This document shows positions 47,490 through 57,432 of a DNA stretch of 62,877 bases, piece after piece. Source of the DNA: CAYLKS01 sp964384205 [NCBI: uncultured bacterium] (GTDB taxonomy: Bacteria > JAGOEH01); contig CAYLKS010000001.1 of the NCBI GenBank assembly GCA_964384205.1, positions 1-62,877 of the forward strand, read 5' to 3'. The translations under genes and the position numbers were made by a program. Position 1 is the first letter of the stretch. Each line of letters begins with the position of its first letter. The notes beneath the pieces were generated by a model, which worked only from the letters and a program-made list of their open reading frames with translations, was not told where the DNA came from and ran no database searches.

Positions 47490-49268
47490 TTAAAACATTG
47501 GCATAAATGCAAAATGGAACATATATTTTTTCAACGAAAATCCATTATCACCCGGGAAACCAAATTCAAAACGCAATGCCCCAACTGGTGTTAAAATATG
47601 AAGACCTGTTCCCATACTGAATTTTATATCCTTAAAAGTTATATTTTTATAATTAAGATAAATATTCCCAATATCAAAAAATAGTATCTGTCTTAGAAAC
47701 TTAACAGTCCATAAATTATAATTAACATTCCCCAATATAATAATATTCCCTCCAAGATTTTCTCCCAATGTTTTATCAAAAAAACCAATACTTCTATCCT
47801 TATAGCCTCGCCATGAATTTGCCCCTCCACCAAAAAATCTCTCTTCTATAGGAAAATTTTCCCCTTTCTCCAATGAAGCCCCATAGCCTAATTTCAACCT
47901 TGCCGAGATATTTTTTTTATATCTACACCATGTCATTATAATTTTATAATAGTCATTATCACTTCCAAAAATCTTCGCAATTATATATTGATGAATGCTA
48001 AAATATGACCCCTTAGATGGTGAAAAAATATTATCTCTTGTATCCTTTTCAAAAATTGTCTCTATCCCACTATGTATTCCTCTACCTACTAAATTATCAA
48101 TAACAGAATCTTTTACTCCCTCAAAAATTTTATCACTAAAAGTAAACTTATTAACTAAATGACCATGCTCTGTTAAATTATTCCTGAATTTAAAAACAAT
48201 TTTTCTCTCATTATATTTATATAAATTTGTTTTCAAAATATTATATTCTGGATAAAATGTAAAAGGTAATCTATATGCTAAAAACCACCTCTCAAGAAAA
48301 ATCAATTCAAAACTAAATTTCTGATATAAATCTGGATTTCTCAAATTAAAATCATATGAAGGATGTAATTTCAATAACCACCCATTACTGAACAAATTAC
48401 GTGCTGTAAATTCTGAGGTTAAATTTATATTTGATGTCTGCTGTTCAAATTGTTCATAATTAACACTAAACTCCAATGTATGGGTTTTATTTTCCTCTAC
48501 ATCAATACTAATATCTACTTTGTACTCATCTTTAATTTTTATAGGTATAATCTTTACATAAGAAAATAATCCCGACTCAAACAAATACCCCCGGGATCTT
48601 TCTATTTCCTTAAAATCAAAAAAATCTCCTCTATGGAAAGTGAGCTCTCTTCTAACCAGCCATTTTTTTATGTCTTTTAATCCATCAATTTTAATATCAT
48701 TAATTTTATATCTATTGCCTGCCTGAATAGAAAATTCAATATCTACAAAGTTATTTTCTACTACCTTAAATGAATATTTCACTTTAACATCAAAAAAACC
48801 TTTATTCTGGTATAATTGTCTAATCATAGCACTATCAGATTGTAATTTTATCATACTAAAAAGACGATTTTTCCTACTATAAAGATACTTATTTATGCCC
48901 CAATTGGAGAAAAAAACTCTATTTTTTAAAACTACTCTATTAATAATATATTTGTTCCCACGGTCCACACTATAAATAATAATTAACTTATTGCCTTTTT
49001 TAATAACACTATCTTTTAATATAACATCTTTATATCCAGCATTAATAAAAAATTTTAATATATTCCCTTTATCTATTTCATAAAATTGTTTATAAAATTG
49101 CGGATATTTTCTCAATATCTTCTGAATTTTTGAAGGCGGCTTATTAAGAATAATATCATTTAATTTTTTTATCTCTTTTTTCGTAAAATTATTCCATTTT
49201 ATAGCCTCAATATACACTTCCCCAAAAGAAAAAGTATATAAAACAATTACAAAAACAACTACCCTCAT
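47490..49268 (-). CDS. BamA/TamA-family outer-membrane protein with POTRA domains
   Basis: The 592-aa protein has a signal peptide. Two to three POTRA domains lie at about 70-270 (for example YKINDIKIDGLKDIKKWLVRRELTFHRGDFFDFKEIERSR). The Omp85 barrel follows, with the lid-lock FFGGGANSWRGYKDRS and a C-terminal FAFMPMF. The length fits TamA-like assembly factors, shorter than BamA. It may assist T9SS or autotransport-type export (inference). No ribosome site is seen. The predicted -10 box is 6 nt before the ATG, suggesting a leaderless message. Confidence 0.88.
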   Translation of the reverse strand: MRVVVFVIVLYTFSFGEVYIEAIKWNNFTKKEIKKLNDIILNKPPSKIQKILRKYPQFYKQFYEIDKGNILKFFINAGYKDVILKDSVIKKGNKLIIIYSVDRGNKYIINRVVLKNRVFFSNWGINKYLYSRKNRLFSMIKLQSDSAMIRQLYQNKGFFDVKVKYSFKVVENNFVDIEFSIQAGNRYKINDIKIDGLKDIKKWLVRRELTFHRGDFFDFKEIERSRGYLFESGLFSYVKIIPIKIKDEYKVDISIDVEENKTHTLEFSVNYEQFEQQTSNINLTSEFTARNLFSNGWLLKLHPSYDFNLRNPDLYQKFSFELIFLERWFLAYRLPFTFYPEYNILKTNLYKYNERKIVFKFRNNLTEHGHLVNKFTFSDKIFEGVKDSVIDNLVGRGIHSGIETIFEKDTRDNIFSPSKGSYFSIHQYIIAKIFGSDNDYYKIIMTWCRYKKNISARLKLGYGASLEKGENFPIEERFFGGGANSWRGYKDRSIGFFDKTLGENLGGNIIILGNVNYNLWTVKFLRQILFFDIGNIYLNYKNITFKDIKFSMGTGLHILTPVGALRFEFGFPGDNGFSLKKYMFHFAFMPMF

Positions 49269-49274
49269 ATAAAA

Positions 49275-49303
49275 TAATTACATAATTTTAAATCAATAGT
49301 CAA
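49275..49303 (-). promoter_or_regulatory. promoter of the BamA/TamA-like gene, very close to the ATG
   Basis: TTGACT (49303-49298) and TAATTA (49280-49275) are spaced by 17 bp on the minus strand. The ATG at 49268 begins 6 nt after the -10 box. Confidence 0.55.
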
Positions 49304-49333
49304 TATTTTATTTCCTTAATAATATACAATATA

Positions 49334-52300
49334 TTATTTCACAATTAATAATTTTCCAGCAATATTTTTAACACCCAAAGAAAGCTTATAAAAATACACT
49401 CCTGTTTGAAGTTTGTTTCCTTTTGAATTTATCAAATCCCATTTTATTCTGTATTCCCCATTGGAATTCAATTCTCTTTCATACTCATACACAGTATTAC
49501 CAAGCAAATCATACACAACAATATTTATATGTCCTCCTTCAGATGTCACTACATCAAAAATAACTTTGTCATTTGCTGGATTAGGATATACTTTACAAAT
49601 TATACCTTTCTGAATTTCATTTTCTTTAATATCAGTATAATTTAAAACTACAATTACTGATATATCGGATTCTTCTGATATATTATCATGGTGGTCTTTA
49701 GCTTTTGCAATAATATTATATTCCCCGACTTTAGTCCATTTATGAGATAAAATACATGTATCACCGCTCAGAAAAGGCCCAAGCCAACCACTACTTTCAC
49801 CATCACCAAAATCAATCAAATAATAAATACTATCATTTTCTGGATCTTCTGCACATGTTTTTAAAGAATATAGGCTATCAACATAACCTGTATCTACTAC
49901 TACAGGTTTTAACGGCTTATAAGGTGCATAATTCACTCTCTCTTGAACTGTTATATTTCTAAAAACTGTATCAGAAATATAATTTCCATATTGATAATAA
50001 TAACCAAAAATAAAATCCCCTGCTTCTTCAAAAGTTATATATCCTAATTCATTTTTATTAGAATAAAACTCATCATCTTTTAGCCAAATATAGGTTAAGC
50101 CATCTATTGTATCACATATACTTCCTTTGAAATATAATGAATCACCAGCATATATAGTTGTATCATTTAAAGGTTCTATAATTGAAGGTATCGGATGAGA
50201 ATTCACTGTTATATGTCTAAAAGCTGTATCTGAGACTTTATCAGCTACTTTATACCAGAAAAAAACTGTATTATTGCCAGGAGAAACAAATTTTACAAAA
50301 CCGGCCTCCAATGAATTTGATAGATTCCTACCATTCAAATTCCAATAATAATACGGCTTACCAACTCCTGTATATTCTTTGCCCAATAAATAAACAGAAT
50401 CATTTACAAAAATAGTTGTATCAGAAGAAGGAGCCAATATTTCAGCTGATGGCAAACTCTTTAGCTGAATAGAAAATTGCCCACTAATGCTAAAATATGT
50501 TGTGTCAAGAGATGCCTGAATTTTTATAAAGCAATTATCACTTATTACTGAATCCTGATAAAATTTATAACTTAATGTATTCTCTATAGAATTTACAATC
50601 GAGGTCCAATTTTGCATTGAATCATAAGAAATTAACAAATTCACTTTATCAACTAATCCTGTATTCTCCCATTGAATATCAATTGTATCGGATAAGTAAT
50701 AAATATCTGATTCTGATGGTTTTGTAATAGTAAAATTTATTGGTTCTGTTATTGTAAAATAACTATCACTTCGGTCAGAAACATTTTCATCATCTTTATC
50801 AATTACTTTAATTAACACCTCTGAACTTTGTTTATTCGGCACAATCCAATCAAAATAATTTTGATTAGAAACTTCCCCAATCTGCAAATAAACTAAAGTA
50901 GGTTTCAATTTATATTTTATAATAAAATCTGTACATGATTCTGAAGCATCCCACTCAACTCTGTAAGTTGTTCCTGATATTAAAATCTCACCACCGTTAG
51001 GCTTTAGAATCTCAATTTGTTTAGGTTCAACTATGGAAAAAGGTTCATCTGATGTATCACTTATTTCTGGATATTCTTTTGATTTAATTATAACAACATA
51101 AGAATCTGATATCTGAAATGTATCCGGAATATTCCATACAAAATTTTTTGTACTAACATTCTGAGCTTTCGCAATAGTATCAATAATACCAGAATTAATA
51201 TTTTCAATTAAAATCAATATCTTCTCAATTTCACCTGTATAATCCCATCTAATATCTATATTATGTCCTAACTGAAAAACACCTCCACTATCGGGAAATA
51301 TTAAAGATAAACTATTATAAAAAACAGAAAAAGTATCTGAAATTCCAAAAACAGAGCTGTCATCAGATTGAAAAATTTTTATTAAACATTCATCTGAATT
51401 AACATAAGGAACATCCCAGTTAAAACTTCCTGTATTTGAAATATTTTCTGCTAATACCTCAAAGCTATCTCCTCCATTCGATGAAAATAATATTGTTACA
51501 CTATCAATTTCCCCAGTTGAATTCCACTGAATATTTTTCTGATTTCCAGATTGGATAGTAGACTGAATTTTTTCTCCTCCTGTTGGAGATATAATGCTAA
51601 TCGTTCTTTTGGGAACTATAGAAAAAACACTATCAGAGGTATCAGATATTGTCGTATCAAGAGAATACACTGCCATAATTAAACAACTATCAGATATACT
51701 ATCAGGTACAGTCCATAAAAAAGAATCCACAACATTCTCAGTGTTTTTATTTATTTTTAATAAACTACTTTGAGATATTGGATGAAAAATTTTACCATTA
51801 TCTATAGATAAAAATATATTTACATTTCCAGAGAAATTAACAGTCTCCCAGACAATATATTGTTGAGTTCCAACTTCAAATTTTTCACCTCCATTTGGAG
51901 AAACTATATTTATCACAGAATCACTTAATACTACAACCTGAAGAGATGATGACCAGCCACTTTCTGCGCCATTCGCATCTTTTGCTTTTACTTTTATAGT
52001 AAATGTTCCAGTATCAGAATAAGAATGATACGATTCCTGCTCCGTATTCTCCGGAACAAAAGATGACCATGATGTTATATTACCATCACCCCAATCTATT
52101 TTATAAGCTACATTATCTCCATCAGCATCTGTTGCCTTATATGTTAATTTTATCTGATTCCCAATAGATGTTGTATCATGATCAACATCTACCATAGAAA
52201 TATTTGGAGCTGTATTCGAACTGGTTATTGTAACATTAATTCCAGATGACCAGCCACTTTCTGCCCCATTCGCATCTTTTGCTTTTACTTTTATAGTAAA

Positions 52301-53785
52301 TGTTCCAGTATCAGAATAAGAATGATACGATTCCTGCTCCGTATTCTCCGGAACAAAAGATGACCATGATGTTATATTACCATCACCCCAATCTATTTTA
52401 TAAGCTACATTATCTCCATCAGCATCTGTTGCCTTATATGTTAATTTTATCTGATTCCCAATAGATGTTGTATCATGATCAACATCTACCATAGAAATAT
52501 TTGGAGCTGTATTCGAACTAGTTATTGTAACATTAATTCCAGATGACCAGTTGCTTTCTGCTCCATTCGCATCTTTTGCCTTTGCTTTTACAGTATAAGT
52601 GCCGTCTGATGAATAAGAATGTGAAAAATTAAATGATGAACCGCTTGCTGCAAGTGATGAATAAGCAGATATATTGCCATCACCCCAATCTATTTTCACC
52701 TGAACATTATCGCCATCCGGATCTGTTGCAGATGCTGTGGCTGTAATATTATCTCCCACATTTGCTGTTACCGGAGTTACATTATCCAGAGATACACTCG
52801 GCGCATTATTTCCAGCCTGCACATATCCTCCTGATGCATAACACGGATACCCTCCAAATTCAACTTTCCCATCATCTGCCATATCTTCATAAGCAATCCA
52901 GAAATAGCCATTTTCACCCCACGAAGTTCCCCAACTGTTTCTAACATAAAAAGCACCTCCTGTTCCTTTACTGTCATCCCATCCACAAACAACAACAGCA
53001 TGGCCTCTACCATCTTGGTTAAAAGCAGTATCTGCATAATGATAGACACCACCAGAATAAGTATCAAAACTACCATCTCTTGGAACATACATAGAAACAG
53101 CAACAGGGCCATAATTATATACATAATTCTTTAACGTACTTATATAAGAAGGATCCGGGTCTCCCCAATGTGCATATTTGTCAGCATTTGTTACATAAGC
53201 CTTCCATGATGGATTGGAACATTTATCAGAACAATTATCTGCATCTGAAGCATCATAAGGAAAACACGATTCCGGAGATACTCCAAATCTTTTAGTATAA
53301 TCAAGGCTATATCCATACCAGCCGCCACTACATCCATTATTACCATAATCAGGGTCTGTATCTGTTGTAACACATTCTACATACTCCTTTTCTGATAAAT
53401 CATTTTTTCCGGTCAGATATTCTACAACACCAGATGTTGCAAATGCCCAGCAAGCACCACAAGAGCTTTGATTCTTAATTGATGACATACCAGATACTGT
53501 ATATGATGCAGGTAATTTTATTTTTTTATCCAATTTAGGCTTTTTATTTTTAGCCTTCTCTTTAACCTCATCCGGGATAATTAATCCTCCAATTTGATGG
53601 GCTTCTCCTCTCATATCAGCAATAAAAATATCATTTAGCTTAATTTTATAACCTGCATTCTCTTTCCGCAATTTCTCCTGGAGATTGTTAAATCTTTGAA
53701 TAATTAAACTATCCTTGCTAATAGCAAAAGTAAATTCAGAAATAAAAAAACTAAATAAAAAAACTATATAAAATATTTTTTTCAT
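49334..53785 (-). CDS. secreted papain-family (C1A) protease with PKD/Ig repeats and T9SS C-terminal domain
   Basis: A signal peptide and propeptide (about 1-85) precede the papain domain. The residues (counted from the ATG at 53785) are oxyanion Q106, C112 in SSCGACWAF, H262 in GRGHAVVV and N283 in RNSWGTSWGENGYF. Three PKD domains follow (about 325-620). Units two and three are almost identical. Several Ig-like modules beginning ...SPxGGE come next, then a further PKD-like unit and the T9SS sorting domain (YPNPANDKVIFDV...GVYFYKL). The ATG at 53785 is preferred: AAAGGAGG lies 7 nt upstream, while the earlier ATG is only 1 nt from it. It is probably a surface or secreted peptidase. Confidence 0.93.
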   Translation of the reverse strand: MKKIFYIVFLFSFFISEFTFAISKDSLIIQRFNNLQEKLRKENAGYKIKLNDIFIADMRGEAHQIGGLIIPDEVKEKAKNKKPKLDKKIKLPASYTVSGMSSIKNQSSCGACWAFATSGVVEYLTGKNDLSEKEYVECVTTDTDPDYGNNGCSGGWYGYSLDYTKRFGVSPESCFPYDASDADNCSDKCSNPSWKAYVTNADKYAHWGDPDPSYISTLKNYVYNYGPVAVSMYVPRDGSFDTYSGGVYHYADTAFNQDGRGHAVVVCGWDDSKGTGGAFYVRNSWGTSWGENGYFWIAYEDMADDGKVEFGGYPCYASGGYVQAGNNAPSVSLDNVTPVTANVGDNITATASATDPDGDNVQVKIDWGDGNISAYSSLAASGSSFNFSHSYSSDGTYTVKAKAKDANGAESNWSSGINVTITSSNTAPNISMVDVDHDTTSIGNQIKLTYKATDADGDNVAYKIDWGDGNITSWSSFVPENTEQESYHSYSDTGTFTIKVKAKDANGAESGWSSGINVTITSSNTAPNISMVDVDHDTTSIGNQIKLTYKATDADGDNVAYKIDWGDGNITSWSSFVPENTEQESYHSYSDTGTFTIKVKAKDANGAESGWSSSLQVVVLSDSVINIVSPNGGEKFEVGTQQYIVWETVNFSGNVNIFLSIDNGKIFHPISQSSLLKINKNTENVVDSFLWTVPDSISDSCLIMAVYSLDTTISDTSDSVFSIVPKRTISIISPTGGEKIQSTIQSGNQKNIQWNSTGEIDSVTILFSSNGGDSFEVLAENISNTGSFNWDVPYVNSDECLIKIFQSDDSSVFGISDTFSVFYNSLSLIFPDSGGVFQLGHNIDIRWDYTGEIEKILILIENINSGIIDTIAKAQNVSTKNFVWNIPDTFQISDSYVVIIKSKEYPEISDTSDEPFSIVEPKQIEILKPNGGEILISGTTYRVEWDASESCTDFIIKYKLKPTLVYLQIGEVSNQNYFDWIVPNKQSSEVLIKVIDKDDENVSDRSDSYFTITEPINFTITKPSESDIYYLSDTIDIQWENTGLVDKVNLLISYDSMQNWTSIVNSIENTLSYKFYQDSVISDNCFIKIQASLDTTYFSISGQFSIQLKSLPSAEILAPSSDTTIFVNDSVYLLGKEYTGVGKPYYYWNLNGRNLSNSLEAGFVKFVSPGNNTVFFWYKVADKVSDTAFRHITVNSHPIPSIIEPLNDTTIYAGDSLYFKGSICDTIDGLTYIWLKDDEFYSNKNELGYITFEEAGDFIFGYYYQYGNYISDTVFRNITVQERVNYAPYKPLKPVVVDTGYVDSLYSLKTCAEDPENDSIYYLIDFGDGESSGWLGPFLSGDTCILSHKWTKVGEYNIIAKAKDHHDNISEESDISVIVVLNYTDIKENEIQKGIICKVYPNPANDKVIFDVVTSEGGHINIVVYDLLGNTVYEYERELNSNGEYRIKWDLINSKGNKLQTGVYFYKLSLGVKNIAGKLLIVK
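51948..52541. repeat. tandem duplication of a 297-bp PKD-coding unit
   Basis: Copies 51948-52244 and 52245-52541 differ at only two positions that I can find (GCGCC/GCCCC near the start, CTGGT/CTAGT near the end). Both changes are synonymous. Each copy codes 99 residues of a PKD domain in the C1A protease gene. A third, diverged unit begins at 52542. The near identity indicates a recent duplication or gene conversion. Confidence 0.95.
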
Positions 53786-53879
53786 TATCATGCCTCCTTT
53801 TTGATAATTTTTTATAATTAAACAAAAGATTACAATATCTCTAAAATAAAATTTTATTATAAGGCTCTACTTATAAAAT

Positions 53880-53902
53880 AAAAAAATATTAATTATTGTC
53901 AA
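53880..53902 (-). promoter_or_regulatory. promoter of the C1A protease gene
   Basis: On the minus strand TTGACA (53902-53897) is followed 16 bp later by TATTTT. It lies back to back with the promoter of the plus-strand aminotransferase gene. Confidence 0.5.
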
Positions 53903-53919
53903 GTTGAGTTTTTTTATAC

Positions 53920-53948
53920 TTGACAGCATTTTTTTTAAATCTTATATT
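53920..53948 (+). promoter_or_regulatory. sigma70-type promoter of the aminotransferase gene
   Basis: TTGACA (53920-53925) and TATATT (53943-53948) are spaced by 17 bp, followed by AAGGAAGGG before the ATG. Confidence 0.75.
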
Positions 53949-53978
53949 CAACTTATCAATAAAAGGAAGGGATAAAAT

Positions 53979-55139
53979 ATGATTTCAAAAAATCTAAAAA
54001 AAACATTCTACCCCCCCATAGTTTCAGTAAATGAACAAATATTAGAACTAAAACAAAAAGGCTTTGAAATAATAAATATGGGACAGGCTGTTGTAAATCT
54101 TAATCCTCCTCAAAATTTTATAGAAACATTAAACAAATTTTATCAAGACAAACGGATGCACTACTATTCTCCTGATATAGGATATCCTTTTTTTAGAGAA
54201 AACCTACTTCATTTTTTAAATAAACATTTTAATTCTAATATAAAAAATATAGATAATTTACTTATAACTGCTGGAGCCAATCAAGGAGTATCTACATTGT
54301 TAATGACAATTCTTGAACCAGAGGATGAAGTTATAATTCCAGCACCATATTATTTTAATCATATTATGGCAGTTGATATGTTAGGTGCAAAAAATATTAT
54401 TATCAATACAAAAATCAAAAATAACTTCCAATTAAAACTGGAAGATATAGAAAAATACTATTCCCCAAAAACAAAAGCAATAATATTAGTAACGCCCAAT
54501 AACCCTACTGGCTTAACTTATAATAAAAAAGAAACAGAAAAAATTATACAATTTTGTGAAGAAAAAAATATTTTACTAATATTTGATGAAACATATAATC
54601 TAATCTTCTTCAATGAAAAACAAAGTTTTATAGATAAATTTAAAAACAACGGAAATATTGCTATTGTAGGCAGCTTTTCCAAATCATTCGCAATTGCCGG
54701 CTGGAGAATTGGTTATATCCTTCTTCCCGATTATCTTATCAAAGACTATATAAAAGTACAGGATACATTTATAATATCTCCTTCTTCGCCGGCTCAGCTA
54801 TTTCTAAACGAATATCTGGAAAAATCTGAAGAATATCTTATAAATATTAATACTGTCTTAAAGAATAGAGCAAATCTTCTTTACAATAACTTAAATAAAA
54901 AAGAACAAACTATATTTCCAGAAGGCGGATGTTTCCTATGGTATAAACTACCAAATACTAACAAGACATCAGCAGAACTGGCATTTTCGCTTCTGGAAAA
55001 ATATAAAGTTGCAGTTATCCCCGGGGAAGTTTTTGGTAATTCCTATAAAAATTATTGGAGAATATCCTTCGGTTCTGTTGATGAAGATGATATAAAATTA
55101 GGTGCAGAAATTATAAATAATTTTTTTGATTTATATTAA
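53979..55139 (+). CDS. class I/II pyridoxal-phosphate aminotransferase (aspartate aminotransferase-like)
   Basis: The 386-aa fold-type I enzyme carries VTPNNPTGLTYNKKE, IFDETYNLIFF (PLP-binding Asp/Tyr) and the PLP lysine K235 in GSFSKSFAIAGWRIGY. A C-terminal NYWRISFGS holds the substrate carboxylate arginine. It is nearest to aspartate/kynurenine-type aminotransferases of subgroup I-gamma/alpha; the substrate is not decidable. It is a single gene. Its stop overlaps the converging phospholipase-D-like gene by 4 bp. Confidence 0.88.
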   Translation: MISKNLKKTFYPPIVSVNEQILELKQKGFEIINMGQAVVNLNPPQNFIETLNKFYQDKRMHYYSPDIGYPFFRENLLHFLNKHFNSNIKNIDNLLITAGANQGVSTLLMTILEPEDEVIIPAPYYFNHIMAVDMLGAKNIIINTKIKNNFQLKLEDIEKYYSPKTKAIILVTPNNPTGLTYNKKETEKIIQFCEEKNILLIFDETYNLIFFNEKQSFIDKFKNNGNIAIVGSFSKSFAIAGWRIGYILLPDYLIKDYIKVQDTFIISPSSPAQLFLNEYLEKSEEYLININTVLKNRANLLYNNLNKKEQTIFPEGGCFLWYKLPNTNKTSAELAFSLLEKYKVAVIPGEVFGNSYKNYWRISFGSVDEDDIKLGAEIINNFFDLY

Positions 55140-56227
55140 TGAAATTTTAAATATACAATAGCTTTTTCTATAAATTTAAGAAAATATTTCCAATAATTAT
55201 ATTTAGCCCTTTCTTTCCCTCCAGTAAACAATACACTCTCTTCTAAATCGCTATTTAAAACTCTATCTTTAAAATCTTTTATAAAATCTTTATCTTCAAT
55301 TAAGGCCAAAATCTCCGGATGAATGTTATACCCTAAATAATCATAGTTCGAGGATCCAACCAGAACCTTATCATCATCAATTAAAATAGCTTTCAGATGA
55401 CTCATGCCTTTCTTATATAAATGCAGTTTAATTTTAGTACCTATAATCTCATTTAATAAGTACTTCTTCATAAAAAATTTATTGTTCTTATCAGGTGAGA
55501 TAATTATAACATCAATTCCATTATCTGCTAATTTTTTTAAAATATCAAGAAACGGAAATGTTATATAAGGACTAAAAATTGTTATCCTCTTTTTTACTGT
55601 TTCCAATTTCTTTATTATTAAACTGAAAATTTTTCTATTATTATATCCATCTAATGAATAAAAAGTAATATTTTTAAATTTTTTAAATGATATTGCCCTT
55701 TTATTATTCCAGGATAATAAAAAATCATTTTTAAGAAATTCTGTGATTTCTTTAGAATCAAATCTTATCATAATATCATGCCATTTAAAATTATGCTCAC
55801 TAAAATTAATCCCACCAATATAAGATATATCATCATCAATAATTATAATTTTTTTATGATTGCGAGCAGCTATATTTTTAAAAACAAATCCGAGGGGAGC
55901 AGAAAATTTAATTTCAATACCATTTCTCTTTAATTCTTTTATCAATTTATACGTTCCAATCGCCTCTTTTACTAACTTATTATTCCATAAATTATAAGGA
56001 AAAATAAGATGTGTATCATTAATAATTATTTTTGTGTAATTATCAACAAGTATTCTCTTATCTCTTACTTGGGAACTAAATAATAAATCTCTCAGAAAAT
56101 AACCAGCATAATCTGCTTCCAAAGAAAGAGTTTGAATATATATCCTTGTTTGTGCTCTCTGAATGTCCTGCTCAAGAGCTTTTTTAAATTCTTCACTATC
56201 TACTAATAACTCAATCATACCCCACAT
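55136..56227 (-). CDS. phospholipase D-like / cardiolipin synthase-like protein
   Basis: The protein of about 363 aa has two HKD motifs: NHKKIIIIDDD followed by IGGINFSEHNFKWHD (His near 124), and SHLKAILIDDD followed by VGSSNYD (His near 277). This is the arrangement of bacterial cardiolipin synthases. N-terminal membrane helices are lacking, so it resembles ClsB-type or other PLD-family phosphatidyltransferases. I take the ATG at 56227; a TTG three codons earlier and an ATG three codons later are alternatives. No clear ribosome site is seen. Confidence 0.85.
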   Translation of the reverse strand: MWGMIELLVDSEEFKKALEQDIQRAQTRIYIQTLSLEADYAGYFLRDLLFSSQVRDKRILVDNYTKIIINDTHLIFPYNLWNNKLVKEAIGTYKLIKELKRNGIEIKFSAPLGFVFKNIAARNHKKIIIIDDDISYIGGINFSEHNFKWHDIMIRFDSKEITEFLKNDFLLSWNNKRAISFKKFKNITFYSLDGYNNRKIFSLIIKKLETVKKRITIFSPYITFPFLDILKKLADNGIDVIIISPDKNNKFFMKKYLLNEIIGTKIKLHLYKKGMSHLKAILIDDDKVLVGSSNYDYLGYNIHPEILALIEDKDFIKDFKDRVLNSDLEESVLFTGGKERAKYNYWKYFLKFIEKAIVYLKFH

Positions 56228-56323
56228 AATAATCAAAAAATTAAAAAAAGCAAATACCTTATAAATAATTGTTTTAACTGCTTTGATAATAAATTCATAA
56301 TTTGATTAATAAAAATTTTTAAC

Positions 56324-56351
56324 TTGATTTCCCCCATATAGCCAGTATATT
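56324..56351 (+). promoter_or_regulatory. promoter of the peroxiredoxin-nitroreductase operon
   Basis: TTGATT (56324-56329) and TATATT (56346-56351) are spaced by 16 bp; a TATAAT follows directly at 56352. GGGAGG precedes the ATG at 56406. Confidence 0.55.
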
Positions 56352-56405
56352 TATAATAGTTAATAAATAAAAAACATAGCAAAATAATAAAAAAGGGAGG
56401 AAATT

Positions 56406-56882
56406 ATGAATGAAAAGACAAAAGCAATGAATTTAATAGGAACAGATGTTGCAGATTTTATGCTAAAAGATCAAAATGGAAATGAATTTAGGCTATCTGA
56501 AAACAAAGGAAAAAAAATATTATTATCATTTCATCCATTAGCATGGACCCCTGTATGTGCAGAACAAATGAAAAGCCTTGAAAATAATTTTGAAACTCTG
56601 GAAAATTTAAATACTATCCCATTAGGAATTAGTATTGATTCTACTTTCTGCAAACATGCATGGGCAGAATCATTGGGTATAAAAAAAGTTAAACTTCTCT
56701 CAGATTTCTGGCCACATGGAGATCTTGCAAAAAAACTAAATATTTTCAGAGAAAAAGATGGATTTTCTGAAAGAGCTAATATTATTTTAAATGAAGAAGG
56801 AAAAATAATTTTTGTAAAAATATATCCAATACCTCAACTTCCGGATATAGAAGAAATAATTTCATTTCTTAAAAAGGAATAA
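56406..56882 (+). CDS. peroxiredoxin (AhpC/TSA family)
   Basis: The 158-aa thioredoxin-fold peroxidase has its peroxidatic cysteine C51 in FHPLAWTPVCAEQM. A second cysteine, C82 (STFCKHAWA), could be a resolving residue, as in atypical 2-Cys enzymes of the BCP/AhpE-like group. It reduces peroxides in the cytoplasm. It is 4 bp upstream of a nitroreductase gene and shares its promoter, so an oxidative-stress or redox unit is likely. Confidence 0.92.
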   Translation: MNEKTKAMNLIGTDVADFMLKDQNGNEFRLSENKGKKILLSFHPLAWTPVCAEQMKSLENNFETLENLNTIPLGISIDSTFCKHAWAESLGIKKVKLLSDFWPHGDLAKKLNIFREKDGFSERANIILNEEGKIIFVKIYPIPQLPDIEEIISFLKKE

Positions 56883-56886
56883 TAAT

Positions 56887-57432
56887 ATGAAAGTCAGTGA
56901 AGCAATAACAAAAAGAAGAGCATATCGTTCACTTGAAAAAATAGAGATAACTGATAAACTCATAGAAGATCTTTTATATCACGCATCTCTTGCACCATCT
57001 TGTTATAACAAACAACCATGGCATTTTATATTTATTAAAAGTCCTGAAAATCTAAAAAAAATATTTGAAGCCTTACCTGAAGGAAATAGCTGGGCTAAAA
57101 AAACATCAATGATAATAGCTGTATACTCAAAAAAGGAAGACGATTGCGTTATAGGTGAACGAGAATATTATCTTTTTGATACAGGTATAGCAGTTGGTTT
57201 TTTAATATTAAGAGCAACAGAATTAAATTTAGTTGCCCATCCTATTGCTGGATATGATGTAAATTTATTGAAAAAAACATTAAATTTAGAAAACAATATA
57301 AATTTAATTAATTTAATTGTTATTGGCAAACACTCCGATAAAATAGATGACTCATTATCAGACTGGCAAAAACAACAAGAAAAACAAAGGCCAATAAGAA
57401 AAAAATTCGATGATATTGCTTCACTTATATAA
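56887..57432 (+). CDS. nitroreductase family protein
   Basis: The 181-aa FMN-dependent oxidoreductase opens with RRAYRSLEKIEITDKLIEDLL and has HASLAPSCYNKQPWHFIFI, the FMN-binding N-terminal pattern. DTGIAVGFLILRATELNLVAHPIAG and IVIGKHSD follow at the expected spacing. The substrate is unknown. It is co-transcribed with the peroxiredoxin. Confidence 0.92.
   Translation: MKVSEAITKRRAYRSLEKIEITDKLIEDLLYHASLAPSCYNKQPWHFIFIKSPENLKKIFEALPEGNSWAKKTSMIIAVYSKKEDDCVIGEREYYLFDTGIAVGFLILRATELNLVAHPIAGYDVNLLKKTLNLENNINLINLIVIGKHSDKIDDSLSDWQKQQEKQRPIRKKFDDIASLI

Noticed and set aside
49334-53785. CRISPR or other short-repeat array in the repeat-rich gene
   Set aside because: The repeats are domain-length, in frame and coding; there are no short repeats with unique spacers.
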